DNA of 64,000 bases from Thiocapsa roseopersicina (GCF_900106925.1 NZ_FNNZ01000003.1:290092-354091), one strand, 5' to 3'. Positions 25,785 to 35,795 are shown, numbered from the stretch's first letter. Numbers and translations are program-made. The notes: generated by a model from the letters alone, not told the origin.

Positions 25785-28700
25785 ATGCTCGGTTCCTTGC
25801 TTCGCTTGCCTGAAGGTCTATCGGCGGGTCTTTTGGCGGGTCTGTTGGCCGCGTCCTTCTCGACGGCTTGGCCGACCCCGAGCGAAGCGGCCGAAGGAGG
25901 CGAGCGCAGCATCCTCCTGACCCCGGGCATGGACTATTTCGGCGGAGACTACGAGACCCTCAAAGGGATCGATCTCGAATCCTGTCGCGACGCCTGTCTC
26001 GCGGACGCCCGCTGCCGCGCCTTCACCTTCAACAGCAAGGCGGGCTGGTGTTTCCTCAAGGAGTCCGCCTCGGACGCACGTCCCTTCCCGGATGCCGTTT
26101 CCGGTCGCGTTCGAATCGGTCAGGCGGCCGTGTCGCCCCCGGATCTTGCCGCCACCCGCAGTGCCGAGCTGCGCTTCCTCCCGCGCGCCGAGCTGGATGC
26201 GGCCCGTAAGCTGGCGGCGCGCATCGCCGAGGCCGCACCCCGAGATCAATCGCCCGCTTCCGTGGCCGCCGAGGCCGCGCGGGCTGCCGCGAACAACCCG
26301 GTGCGCGCTGCGGACCTCTACGCTGCGGCCCTTCGCCTTGCCCCCGACGAGCGCGCACTCTGGCTCGATCTCGCCCGCACGGCGATGGCCGCCGAGCCCT
26401 CCGATTGGCAGGTGCGGCAAAACTTCAAGCGGGACGCGACCGCCGCGGCCGTCAACGCCTATTGGCGCTCCGAGGGCACGTCGGACCGCGCCGATGCGCT
26501 GGTCGTGCTCGCTCGGACCCTCGGCGAGCGCGACGATTGGCGCCCCGCGATCCGCGCCCTGCGTGCCTCGCTCGCTCTCGTCGAGGACGCCTCCGTTCGC
26601 GACGAATACGACCGGTTGATCGGCGAGCACGGCTTCCGCGTCACCGGACACGAGGTCGACTCGGACGCCGCGAGCCCCCGCATCTGTCTCCAATTCAGCG
26701 ATCCGCTGGCACGCGACCGAGGTCAGCTTGCCGACTTCGTGCGGGTGACCGACCGCACCGACCTGCCGATCGAGGTCGAGGCCCGCCAGATCTGTATCGA
26801 CGGCGTCGAGCACGGCGCGCGCTACCGCATCCAGGTCCGCGCCGGCCTCCCGGCGGCGGACGGCGAGACGCTCGCCAAGGCGTCTGATCTCGACATCTTC
26901 GTGCGCGACCGCGCGCCCATGGCCCGCTTCCTCGGGCGAGCCTACGTGCTGCCCGCGGGCGGCGATCCGGCGATCCCGGTCGTCTCGGTGAACACGGATC
27001 GGATCGACGCGGCGGTCTATCGCATCGGCGACCGCGCCCTCGGCTCGGCGGTCGCGAGCGGCCGGTTCCGCCAGCAGCTCTCGACCTGGGACGCAAAGCA
27101 GATCGCCGATCGCTCCGGAGAGGCGATCTGGAACGGCCACATCGAGGTCAAACCCCCGGCCGACACCCGGCTCAATCGCGAGGTCACCACCTCGGTGCCG
27201 GTCGGGGAGTTGGTCGAGGATCTGCGGCCCGGCGTCTACGCCATGACCGCCGCCCCCCACAACGCCATGCAGGAGCCCGAGGCGCTCGCGACCCAGTGGT
27301 TCCTGGTCTCGGATCTCGGGCTTGCGAGCTTCTCGGGCAACGACGGCCTGCACGCCTTGGTGCGCTCGCTTTCGAGCGCCGATGCGGTCGCCGGCACGAC
27401 GCTGCGCCTGGTCGCACTCAATGACGACATCCTCGGCGAGGCGACCACCGATGCCGATGGCCATGCCCGCTTCGAGCCCGGTCTGCTGCGCGGAACCGGC
27501 GGCAATGCCCCTTCCGTCCTGGTCGCCGAGGGTCCGGACGGCGACTACGGCTTTCTCGACCTCACCCAGACACCCTTCGATCTGAGCGATCGCGGCGTGA
27601 CGGGGAGGCCCGCGCCGCAGCCGCTCGATGTCTATCTGGTCACCGAGCGCGGCGCCTATCGTCCCGGCGAGACCGTCCAGCTGACCGCCCTGGTGCGCGA
27701 TGCCAAGGCCGACGCCGTCTCGGATCTGCCGATCACCTTCATCTTCAAGCGCCCCGACGGGGTCGAGCACGGCCGTCTCCTGGCGCAGGATCAGGGTCTC
27801 GGCGGCTATCGTGCGACGCTGGACCTCAGCCGCGTCGCCATGCGCGGCACCTGGCGCGCGGCGACCTACAGCGACCCCAAGGCCCCGCCCTTGGCCGAGG
27901 TCACCTTCCTGGTTGAGGACTTCGAGCCCGAACGCCTCGCCTTCGAGCTGGAGAGCCCGGTCAAGACGCTGGATCCCGAGGACCTGCCCGAGATCGCCCT
28001 TGACGCCCGCTTTCTCTTCGGCGCACCCGCCGCGGGTGTCGCCGTCGAGGGCGAGGTTCAGGTCAAGCCCGCGCAGGGCCTCGCCGCGTTTCCCGGTTTC
28101 AGATTCGGCCTGGCGAGCGAGCCGGTCGAGCCGGTCGGCCAGCCTCTGGCGACGACCCGGACCGACGACCAAGGCAAAGCCGAGATCGCCCTGCAACTGC
28201 CCGATCTTCCGCCGACCAGTCGACCGCTCGAAGCCGATCTGCGCGTGCGTCTCGTCGAGGGCAGCGGGCGCCCGGTCGAGCGCAGCCTGACCCTGCCGGT
28301 CGCGACCCGCCAACCCCGCATCGGTGTGAAACCTCTGTTCGGGGACGCGGTGGAGGAGGGCGGCAACGCCGGGTTCGAGATCATCCTGATCGATGCTGCC
28401 AACGATCCGAACGGCCAGCGGCAACCGGCCGAAGGGCTACGCTGGACGCTCTCCCGCCTGACCACCGATTTCCAATGGTACGAGTCCGACGGCAGCTGGA
28501 AGTACGAGCCGATCGTCTCGACCCAACGCATCGCCTCCGGCACCCTGGAGCCGGGCCAGATCGACGCCGCGACCGGTGTCGCGCGGATCGAGGCGCGTGT
28601 GGAGTGGGGCGGCTATCGTCTGCGTGTCGAAGGCCCGGATGCGACGGCCCTGCCCGCGGATCTCGACTTCGAGGCCGGCTGGTACGTCGCGCCGCGCGCC

Positions 28701-31343
28701 GTCGACACCCCGGATCTGCTCAAGGTCTCGCTCGATAAGGCCGAGTATCGGGTCGGCGAGACGCTCAAGGCGCGCATCGAGCCGCGCTTCCCGGGCGTGG
28801 CCTTGGTGATGGTCATCGACGACCGGCTGATCGAGATGCGCACCGTCGAGGTCCCGGAGGACGGCGCAACCGTCGAGTTGCCCGTCACCCGTGCCTGGGG
28901 GCCGGGCGCCTATGTGACGGCCGCCCTCTACCGGCCGATGGATCTGGAGGCCCGGCGTATGCCCGGACGCGCGATCGGGCTGACCTGGGCCGGGGTGGAT
29001 CCGGCTGAGCGCCGGCTTGCTGTGACGCTCGGCCTTGATCCGGCCACAGGCGTGATCCGTCCGCGCCAACGGCTCGAAATCCCGATCCAGGTCGCCAACG
29101 CCCCGGCCGGCGAGCCGGTCTATGTCACCCTGGCCGCGGTCGATCTCGGGATCCTGAACCTCACGCGCTATCAATCGCCCGCGCCGGATCGCTGGTATTT
29201 CGGTCAGCGCCGTCTCGGGATGGAGGTCCGCGACCTCTACGGCCAGCTCATCGACCGCATGCAGGGCGTGCCCGGCACGGTGCGCTCCGGCGGCGACGGC
29301 GCCATGATCCGGCTCGAAGGCCCGCCGCCCACCGAGGATCTGGTCGCCTTCCAGTCCGAGATCATCCGTCTCGACGCCCAAGGCCGGGCGAGCGTCGCCT
29401 TCGATATCCCGGACTTCAACGGCACCTTGCGTGTGATGGCGATGGCCTGGTCCAAGCAAGGCGTCGGCCACGCGGTCGAGGACCTGCTGGTGCGCGATCC
29501 GGTCGTCATGATGGCCAGCCTGCCGCGCTTCCTCGCGCCCGAGGACCGTTCGCGCCTGCTGCTCGAGCTGACCCACGTCGACGGACCGGCGGGCGAGGTC
29601 AGCCTGACGGTGGCGACCGATGGCGGGCATGTCCGCATCCCCGCCAACCAAGCCGAGCGGACACTGACCCTGGCCCAAGGCGGACGTGCCGCCGTGCAGA
29701 TCCCGATCGAAGCGGTTTCGGTCGGCGACGAGACCCTGAATCTGGTCCTTCGCACGCCCGACGGGCAGGCGTTGACGAAAACGTTGCGGATCCCGGTCCG
29801 CTCCAACGCCCCCTTGGTCTCGCGCAACTCGGTCGTGGATCTGGCCCCGGGCGGGGAGCTGCGTCTCGACGCCTCGGCCTGGTCAGAGGTGCTGCCCGGC
29901 ACCGGAGCGCTCGCGGTCTCCATCTCGGGCGCCGGACCGCTCGACGTCGCCGGCCTGGTGACGGGGCTGGATCGCTACCCCTACGGCTGCACCGAGCAGC
30001 TCACCAGCCGCGCACTGCCCATGCTCTATCTCAACGAGGTCGCGACCGCCATCGGTCTCGGGACCGACACCGAGATTAAGGAACGCGTGCGCGAGGCGAT
30101 CGGCGAGGTGCTGGCCAACCAGGCCTCGAACGGGAGCTTCGGCCTCTGGGGTGCGGGCGGCGACGACGGCTGGCTCGACGCCTATGTCGCGGACTTCCTC
30201 ACCCGTGCCCGCGAGCAAGGCTACGAGGTGCCGGATCGCGCCTTCGACATGGCGCTGGACAACCTGCGCAACCGGCTCGCCTATGTGCCGGACTTCAGCA
30301 GCGGCGGCGAGGACATCGCCTATGCGCTCTATGTCCTCGCCCGCAACGGTCGCGCCGCCATCGGCGACCTGCGCTATTACGCCGAGACCAAGCTCGACGC
30401 CTTCTCCACACCCATGGCCAAGGCCCAGCTCGGCGCGGCGCTAGCCCTCATGGGCGACCGTCCGCGTGCCGATACGGTCTTCCATGCCGCGGTCGCGATG
30501 CTGGAGCAGGGCGACGACGACGGCGCTTGGCGCGCCGACTTCGGCTCCGGGTTGCGCGACGGCGCGGCCGTCCTGACCCTCGCCGCCGAGAGCGCGACCG
30601 GCGCGGTCGACCTACAGGCCCTCGCCCGACGTCTGGAACAGGGCTGGGTCAACGCGACCGACACCAGCACGCAGGACGACGCCTGGCTGCTGCTTGCCGC
30701 CCGAGCCCTCATGCAGGGCGCAGACAAACCGCAACTGACACTCGCGGGCGAGCCCTGGAGCGGCCCCTGGTTCAGCCGACTCGGCGCCGACACCGCCGCC
30801 GCGTTGCCCCTGATCGTCGCGAACGCGGGCCAACGCCCGCTGGAGGCGCTCGTCAGCGTCGGCGGCATCCCGCTGACACCCGAGCCCGCCGGCGGCGACG
30901 GCTACCGGATCGAGCGCGCCTACTACGACCTGGACGGCCGCCGCATCGACCCCTCCACCGTCACCCAAGGCGACCGCATGGTCGCCGTCATTACCGTCAG
31001 CGCAGACGCCCAGCGCCAAGCGCGACTCATCGTCGACGATCCGCTCCCGGCCGGCTTCGAGATCGACAACCCCAGTCTCATCAAGGCCGGCGACATCGCC
31101 GACATCGCCTGGCTGGGCCTGGAAGAAACCGCCGAGCATGTCGAGTTCCGCGCCGACCGCTTCGTCGCCGCCGTCGATCGAGGTCCGAAGGCACCGACCC
31201 GCTTCCAGCTCGCCTATCGCCTGCGCGCCGTCTCGCCGGGCGTCTTCGCCCACCCCGCCGCCACGGTCGAGGATATGTACCGCCCGCAACGGCGGGCGTG
31301 GACCGAAACGGGGAGGGTAGAGGTTGCGCTGCCGGCACGCTGA
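25785..31343 (+). CDS. Alpha-2-macroglobulin family protein with PAN/Apple domain
   Basis: 1,852 residues. The signal peptide ends near PSEA (about 35), without a lipobox. Residues about 45-105 form a PAN/Apple module (GMDYFGGDYETLKGI, ESCRDACLADARCRAFTFN, GWCFLKES). A2M macroglobulin domains follow, including LVTERGAYRPGETVQLTALVRD and VDLGILNLTRYQSP. The thioester motif YPYGCTEQLTSR is intact (C1402). Bacterial A2Ms (YfhM-like) trap proteases in the periplasm; the PAN module may bind protein or sugar. Unlike many homologues it is not next to pbpC but next to a lytic transglycosylase. Confidence 0.9.
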   Translation: MLGSLLRLPEGLSAGLLAGLLAASFSTAWPTPSEAAEGGERSILLTPGMDYFGGDYETLKGIDLESCRDACLADARCRAFTFNSKAGWCFLKESASDARPFPDAVSGRVRIGQAAVSPPDLAATRSAELRFLPRAELDAARKLAARIAEAAPRDQSPASVAAEAARAAANNPVRAADLYAAALRLAPDERALWLDLARTAMAAEPSDWQVRQNFKRDATAAAVNAYWRSEGTSDRADALVVLARTLGERDDWRPAIRALRASLALVEDASVRDEYDRLIGEHGFRVTGHEVDSDAASPRICLQFSDPLARDRGQLADFVRVTDRTDLPIEVEARQICIDGVEHGARYRIQVRAGLPAADGETLAKASDLDIFVRDRAPMARFLGRAYVLPAGGDPAIPVVSVNTDRIDAAVYRIGDRALGSAVASGRFRQQLSTWDAKQIADRSGEAIWNGHIEVKPPADTRLNREVTTSVPVGELVEDLRPGVYAMTAAPHNAMQEPEALATQWFLVSDLGLASFSGNDGLHALVRSLSSADAVAGTTLRLVALNDDILGEATTDADGHARFEPGLLRGTGGNAPSVLVAEGPDGDYGFLDLTQTPFDLSDRGVTGRPAPQPLDVYLVTERGAYRPGETVQLTALVRDAKADAVSDLPITFIFKRPDGVEHGRLLAQDQGLGGYRATLDLSRVAMRGTWRAATYSDPKAPPLAEVTFLVEDFEPERLAFELESPVKTLDPEDLPEIALDARFLFGAPAAGVAVEGEVQVKPAQGLAAFPGFRFGLASEPVEPVGQPLATTRTDDQGKAEIALQLPDLPPTSRPLEADLRVRLVEGSGRPVERSLTLPVATRQPRIGVKPLFGDAVEEGGNAGFEIILIDAANDPNGQRQPAEGLRWTLSRLTTDFQWYESDGSWKYEPIVSTQRIASGTLEPGQIDAATGVARIEARVEWGGYRLRVEGPDATALPADLDFEAGWYVAPRAVDTPDLLKVSLDKAEYRVGETLKARIEPRFPGVALVMVIDDRLIEMRTVEVPEDGATVELPVTRAWGPGAYVTAALYRPMDLEARRMPGRAIGLTWAGVDPAERRLAVTLGLDPATGVIRPRQRLEIPIQVANAPAGEPVYVTLAAVDLGILNLTRYQSPAPDRWYFGQRRLGMEVRDLYGQLIDRMQGVPGTVRSGGDGAMIRLEGPPPTEDLVAFQSEIIRLDAQGRASVAFDIPDFNGTLRVMAMAWSKQGVGHAVEDLLVRDPVVMMASLPRFLAPEDRSRLLLELTHVDGPAGEVSLTVATDGGHVRIPANQAERTLTLAQGGRAAVQIPIEAVSVGDETLNLVLRTPDGQALTKTLRIPVRSNAPLVSRNSVVDLAPGGELRLDASAWSEVLPGTGALAVSISGAGPLDVAGLVTGLDRYPYGCTEQLTSRALPMLYLNEVATAIGLGTDTEIKERVREAIGEVLANQASNGSFGLWGAGGDDGWLDAYVADFLTRAREQGYEVPDRAFDMALDNLRNRLAYVPDFSSGGEDIAYALYVLARNGRAAIGDLRYYAETKLDAFSTPMAKAQLGAALALMGDRPRADTVFHAAVAMLEQGDDDGAWRADFGSGLRDGAAVLTLAAESATGAVDLQALARRLEQGWVNATDTSTQDDAWLLLAARALMQGADKPQLTLAGEPWSGPWFSRLGADTAAALPLIVANAGQRPLEALVSVGGIPLTPEPAGGDGYRIERAYYDLDGRRIDPSTVTQGDRMVAVITVSADAQRQARLIVDDPLPAGFEIDNPSLIKAGDIADIAWLGLEETAEHVEFRADRFVAAVDRGPKAPTRFQLAYRLRAVSPGVFAHPAATVEDMYRPQRRAWTETGRVEVALPAR

Positions 31344-31420
31344 CCGTTGCCGGGAGAACCAGCGATGAAATCGCACCGGGAACACAGAACAGCATTTTCA
31401 AACAAGCAGGCTGGAAGTGA
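31338..31420 (+). pseudogene. hicA 3' remnant
   Basis: In the frame ending at the TGA at 31418, the sequence reads LTVAGRTSDEIAPGTQNSIF then KQAGWK, matching the C-terminus of HicA toxins (typically VTVAGKPSDDLAPGTLNSILKQAG). The 5' two thirds are missing, and the fragment starts inside the last codons of the alpha-2-macroglobulin gene. An intact hicB follows four bases later. Confidence 0.75.
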
Positions 31421-31424
31421 CATC

Positions 31425-31640
31425 ATGCGCTATGCAATCGTCATCGAGAAAACAGCGAGTAACTTCTCTGCTTATTATGTCCCGGATCTTCCGGGCTGCA
31501 TCGCCACCGGCGCCCCAGTAGAGGGGGTCGAAGCGGAAATCAAGGAGGCTATCGCTTTACACCTCGAGGGTATGAGAGCAGACGGGATCAAGCCTCCCAT
31601 TCCTCAAAGTCGAGTCGAGTATGTGGAAGTCGCGGCATAA
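31425..31640 (+). CDS. hicB: HicB-family antitoxin (orphan)
   Basis: 71 residues. MRYAIVIEKTASNFSAYYVP then DLPGCIATGAPVEGVEAEIK is the classic short HicB partial RNase H-like fold. It lacks a C-terminal DNA-binding part. Its toxin partner is reduced to the fragment immediately upstream, so it is probably a leftover antitoxin. Confidence 0.85.
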   Translation: MRYAIVIEKTASNFSAYYVPDLPGCIATGAPVEGVEAEIKEAIALHLEGMRADGIKPPIPQSRVEYVEVAA

Positions 31641-31716
31641 CGAATACCGCGGCACAGCCAATTGCGGAACCGTCCGCCATGGCTGATTCATACCCGCAAG
31701 CCATGGAGTTTCTTAC

Positions 31717-32151
31717 ATGACCGATTACCAAGCATACGAAGACGCGTGCGAAAAGATCCGGGCCGAGAACGCAATTCTGTTGACGGAGTTCGTGGCTTGG
31801 CTCAAGGCGTCCGGCCTGTCCGAGAAGGTCGTCAAGAACCATCATGCAAATATCGATTTCTATATCAACGACTACTTGCTTTACGAGGACGCGCTCGAGG
31901 CCAAAGACGGCGTGGACGGTGTCAGCTGGTTTCTCGGCGACTGGTTTATCAGGAAGGCCATGTGGTCAAGCCAAGCCAGCATTAAGGAGAATGCAGCAAG
32001 CCTTAAAAAATTCTACGCCTTCATGCATGAAAAAGGCTTGGTCAGCAAGGACGATCTGGTCGAGTTGAAGCAGATCGTCAAGGAAGGGATGCCGGATTGG
32101 TTGGAAAGCATGAGGGACTACAACAACGCCGGGATCGACGATCCTTGGTGA
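31717..32151 (+). CDS. Core-binding (SAM-like) domain protein, unknown
   Basis: 144 residues. LKASGLSEKVVKNHHANIDF, then INDYLLYED, FLGDWFIRKAMWSSQASIKE and ASLKKFYAFMHEKGL, resembles the helical core-binding domain of tyrosine recombinases but has no catalytic domain. Similar stand-alone proteins occur in many bacteria with no assigned role. It lies among toxin-antitoxin and restriction fragments. Confidence 0.6.
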   Translation: MTDYQAYEDACEKIRAENAILLTEFVAWLKASGLSEKVVKNHHANIDFYINDYLLYEDALEAKDGVDGVSWFLGDWFIRKAMWSSQASIKENAASLKKFYAFMHEKGLVSKDDLVELKQIVKEGMPDWLESMRDYNNAGIDDPW

Positions 32152-32262
32152 GCGCGACGGAACGACAGTTTGCGGACCAAAACCACCCTGAAGCGCCTGG
32201 TGGAGTTGAGACGGGATCGCCGAGCATCTTGCGCTGGATGTATCGAGGGACGCGCCATTCGA

Positions 32263-32543
32263 TCAGGGATGCGATTCGCGTCGTCCGATCCCCTCGGCGA
32301 TGAAATCCAGCACGAGGGTATTGAGGCTGACTCCCTCTTGCTTGGCGCGCGCAGTCAACTTGCGGTGGAGCGACTTGGGCACGCGCTGCACGAACCGCCC
32401 TGATTCGCCGCCTTTGCCCGGCTCGGGCACCGGGTCGCCAAATTCGCGCGCGGTCAGAATCCAGCTCGTGACGGCATCGCGGGCACTCTCAAGCGCCTCC
32501 GGTATGGTGGCGCCGTCGGCCATGCAGCCTGGCAGATCAGGAA
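32263..32543 (-). pseudogene. HicB antitoxin with ribbon-helix-helix tail, 5' end lost
   Basis: From the annotated ATG (32523) it reads MADGATIPEALESARDAVTS and ends GRFVQRVPKSLHRKLTARAK, EGVSLNTLVLDFIAEG. The codons before the ATG continue the family sequence (IPDLPGC), so the gene was longer and the ATG is internal. Upstream sequence switches to hsdM at about 32541-32550 on the opposite strand. The remaining protein lacks the first beta strands of HicB. Confidence 0.75.
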
Positions 32544-33571
32544 TCGACGCGCTGCGTTTTCGCTCGCAGGCCGAGAAGCACGAGCTCTCCGCGCTCTATG
32601 AAGAAAAGATCAAGCGGATGGGGAATGCCGGGCGTAACGGCGGCGAGTATTACACCCCGCGTCCGCTCATCCGGGCGATGGTTCAAGTCGTCGCGCCCGA
32701 GGTCGGGGAACGTGTCTACGACGGCGCCTGCGGCTCGGCGGGCTTCCTGTGCGAGGCACTCGATTTCATGCAGTCCCGGCCGGGGCTCACCACCGCACAG
32801 CTCAAGACCCTGCAGGAGCGAACCTTCTACGGCAAGGAGAAGAAGTCGCTCGCCTATGTGATCGCGATCATGAACATGATCCTGCACGGTATCGACGCAC
32901 CGAACATCATCCACACCAACACGCTCACCGAGAACCTCGCCGACATCCAGGAGAAGGACCGCTACGACGTCGTGCTCGCGAATCCGCCCTTCGGCGGCAA
33001 GGAACGCAAGGAGGTCCAGCAGAACTTCCCGATTCGCACCGGCGAGACCGCCTTCCTCTTTCTCCAGCACTTCATCAAGATCCTGCGCGCCGGCGGGCGA
33101 GCCGGTGTCGTCATCAAGAACACCTTCCTCTCGAACTCCGACAACGCGTCGGTCTCACTGCGAAAGCTCCTCCTCGAGTCAAGCAACCTGCATACCGTCC
33201 TCGACTGTCCGAGCGGGACCTTCCAAGGGGCGGGGGTGAAGACCGTGGTGCTCTTCTTCGAGAAGGGTGCGCCGACGCGCACCGTCTGGTACTACCAGCT
33301 CGACCCAGGTCGGACGATGGGAAAGACCACGCCCCTCAACGATGCCGACCTTGCCGAGTTCGTGGCCTTGCAGAAGGACTTTGCCGACTCGCCGAAGAGC
33401 TGGAGCCTGGATGTCGCGACGGTCGACACGGCGACCTATGACCTGTCGGTGAAGAATCCCAACGGCGGGGAGACCGTCGCCCACCGCAGCCCTCGGGACA
33501 TCCTGGACGAAATCGCCGCGCTGGATGCCGAGAGTGCAGCAGTGCTGGCGGAGATCAGGGGGCTGCTATGA
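32541..33571 (+). pseudogene. hsdM: Type I methyltransferase subunit HsdM, 5' truncated
   Basis: Homology starts at DALRFRSQAEKHELSALYEE and runs to the stop, about 341 codons. Motif I (YDGACGSAGFLCEA) and motif IV (NPPFGG) are present. The N-terminal helical domain (an estimated 150 residues) is missing; its place is taken by antisense hicB sequence. An ATG inside the remnant (MGNAGRNGG) could start a shorter product, but assembly with HsdS is doubtful. The stop overlaps the next gene as ATGA. Confidence 0.75.
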
Positions 33572-34686
33572 ACCTTACCCAGTCATTCTTTGATGACATT
33601 CGTGGACTCATCACTTCCGCTCGCGCCATCGTGGCGCGTGGCGTCGATCTTGTTCAGGTACGCACCAACTATGAGATCGGGCGGCGCATTGTGGAACAAG
33701 AACAAAAGGGCGAAGAGCGCGCTGCTTATGGGCAGGAGATCCTTCGAGCGCTGGCGGACAGACTGACCGGGGAGTTCGGAAAGGGCTACTCGCTTTCCAA
33801 TCTCAAATCGATGAGGCAGTTCTACCTGCTATACCAAAACCGGATTGGTCAGACGATGTCTGGCCAATCGAAAACAAAAAGCCAGACAGTGTCTGGCCAA
33901 TTGCCAAGCGAGGGCGATCAAGAAAGCATCGGGGCATTCCAGATTGTCCATACAGCGCCTGGGCAATCGTCGCGCCCCTTCTCGTTGAGCTGGTCGCACT
34001 ACGTCTTCCTGCTCGGCATCAAGAACGCCGACGAGCGCAGCTTTTATGAAATCGAAGCCACCGGGCAAAACTGGACGCTGCGCGAACTCAAGCGCCAGTT
34101 CGACAGCGGTCTCTACGAAAGGCTGGCCTTAAGCCGCGACAAGGAAGGCATCCGCCAACTCGCGCGCGCAGGCCAGATCGTCAGCCAGCCGCAAGACCTG
34201 CTCAAGGAACCGCTGGTGCTGGAATTCCTCGGTCTCGCCGAGAAAAGCCGCTATTCCGAATCCGATCTCGAAAGTGCCATTATCGACCGCCTCGGCCAGT
34301 TCCTTCTCGAACTCGGCAAGGGCTTCCTTTTCGAGTCCCGGCAAAAGCGCTTCAGTTTCGATGACGACCATTTCTTCGTCGACCTCGTCTTCTACAACCG
34401 CCTGCTGCGCTGCCATGTGCTGATCGACCTCAAGCTCGGTAAGCTCACGCATCAGGATCTCGGCCAGATGCAGATGTACGTCAATTACTTCGACCGCTAC
34501 GTCAAACTGGAAGGCGAGAACCCCGCCATCGGCATCGTGCTGTGTAAGAAAAAGCACCAGGCGCTGGTCGAAATCACCCTGCCCAAGGACGCCAACATCC
34601 ACGCCCGCGAATACCAGCTCTACCTGCCGAGCAAAGAGGAATTGCGGCAGAAGCTAGAGGAGTGGATAGCGGAGGTGGAGGGGTGA
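33568..34686 (+). CDS. YhcG-type PDDEXK nuclease (DUF1016)
   Basis: 372 residues. The N-terminal DUF1016 part (ARGVDLVQVRTNYEIGRRIV, GYSLSNLKSMRQFYLLY) is followed by the nuclease fold: FVDLVFYNRLLRCHVLIDLK supplies the D...DxK catalytic residues, and GQMQMYVNYFDRYVKLEGEN completes it. An insert near residues 90-140 carries a repeated SGQSKTKSQTVSGQ-like stretch. The gene overlaps hsdM (ATGA) and hsdS (GTGA), so it is translated as part of the restriction operon. Confidence 0.88.
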   Translation: MNLTQSFFDDIRGLITSARAIVARGVDLVQVRTNYEIGRRIVEQEQKGEERAAYGQEILRALADRLTGEFGKGYSLSNLKSMRQFYLLYQNRIGQTMSGQSKTKSQTVSGQLPSEGDQESIGAFQIVHTAPGQSSRPFSLSWSHYVFLLGIKNADERSFYEIEATGQNWTLRELKRQFDSGLYERLALSRDKEGIRQLARAGQIVSQPQDLLKEPLVLEFLGLAEKSRYSESDLESAIIDRLGQFLLELGKGFLFESRQKRFSFDDDHFFVDLVFYNRLLRCHVLIDLKLGKLTHQDLGQMQMYVNYFDRYVKLEGENPAIGIVLCKKKHQALVEITLPKDANIHAREYQLYLPSKEELRQKLEEWIAEVEG

Positions 34687-35795
34687 AGGAGGGGTGGGAG
34701 AAGAAGGCGGTCGGCGAAATTGCTGCCCATTCGCTCGGCAAGATGTTGGACAAGGCCAAAAACAAGGGGGAGCCAAAGCCGTATCTTCGCAATCTGAACG
34801 TCCGCTGGTTCGACTTCGATTTATCTGATGTCCTTGAAATGCGGTTCCTTCCCGAGGAAGCCACCAAATACACCGCGATTAAAGGTGACGTACTTATTTG
34901 CGAGGGTGGTTACCCTGGACGGGCCGCCATTTGGCAGCGAGACGAACCAATTTATTTCCAGAAAGCGCTCCATCGCGTGCGGTTCAATGAACCCGAGCGC
35001 AACAAGTGGTTTCTCTATTACCTGCTCTCAAAAGATCTCGATGGAACGCTGAGGAATCACTTCAATGGCGCGGGAATCCAGCACTTCACAGGCGAAGCGT
35101 TAGCGCAGTTTGAAGTTCCATTACCGCTTCTCCCCGAACAACACCGCATCGTCGGCATCCTCGACGAGGCTTTTGAGGGAATTGCGACGGCGAAGGCGAA
35201 TGCCGAGAAGAATCTTGAGAACGCGCGGGCGGTTTTTGAGAGCGAGATGAACGCGTTCTTTGCGAAGAAAGGGAATGGGTGGAAGGAAACGCATATTGGA
35301 GAACAGCTAACCCTCCAGCGTGGCTTCGATATCACAAAAAGTGAGCAAGTTGATGGCGTAGTCCCTGTGGTCTCAAGCGGTGGCATTAAGAGCTACCACA
35401 GCAACGCAATAGTCTCTGCTCCAGGTGTTGTAATTGGAAGAAAGGGGACTTTAGGGAAAGTGTTTTACTTAGAGAAAGACTTCTGGCCACATGACACGAC
35501 GCTTTGGGTGAAGGACTTCAAGGGCAATAACCCGAAGTTAATTTACTATTTTTTTCTTGGGCTTGATGTCAAAAAGTTCGATTCCGGCGCAGCGAATCCC
35601 GCATTGAATCGCAACAATATTCATCCCCTTTTAGTTAATTGGCCGCCTATTTCACAACAAGCGAGTATTGTGAGCACGTTAGACTCTTTAAGTGCGGAAA
35701 CCGAGCGCCTCGAATCCATCTACAAACGCAAACTCTCCGCCCTCGACGCCCTGAAGAAATCACTCCTCCACGACGCCTTTACCGGTAAGCTCTAG
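34683..35795 (+). CDS. hsdS: Type I specificity subunit HsdS
   Basis: 370 residues from the GTG at 34683, overlapping the upstream stop (GTGA). It has two target-recognition domains separated and ended by the conserved helices: LPLLPEQHRIVGILDEAFEG with a coiled coil (about 150-205), and PPISQQASIVSTLDSLSAET with the end DALKKSLLHDAFTGKL. The second domain (about 35300-35650) is visibly AT-richer than the rest of the window, a sign of domain exchange. Confidence 0.9.
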   Translation: MKEGWEKKAVGEIAAHSLGKMLDKAKNKGEPKPYLRNLNVRWFDFDLSDVLEMRFLPEEATKYTAIKGDVLICEGGYPGRAAIWQRDEPIYFQKALHRVRFNEPERNKWFLYYLLSKDLDGTLRNHFNGAGIQHFTGEALAQFEVPLPLLPEQHRIVGILDEAFEGIATAKANAEKNLENARAVFESEMNAFFAKKGNGWKETHIGEQLTLQRGFDITKSEQVDGVVPVVSSGGIKSYHSNAIVSAPGVVIGRKGTLGKVFYLEKDFWPHDTTLWVKDFKGNNPKLIYYFFLGLDVKKFDSGAANPALNRNNIHPLLVNWPPISQQASIVSTLDSLSAETERLESIYKRKLSALDALKKSLLHDAFTGKL

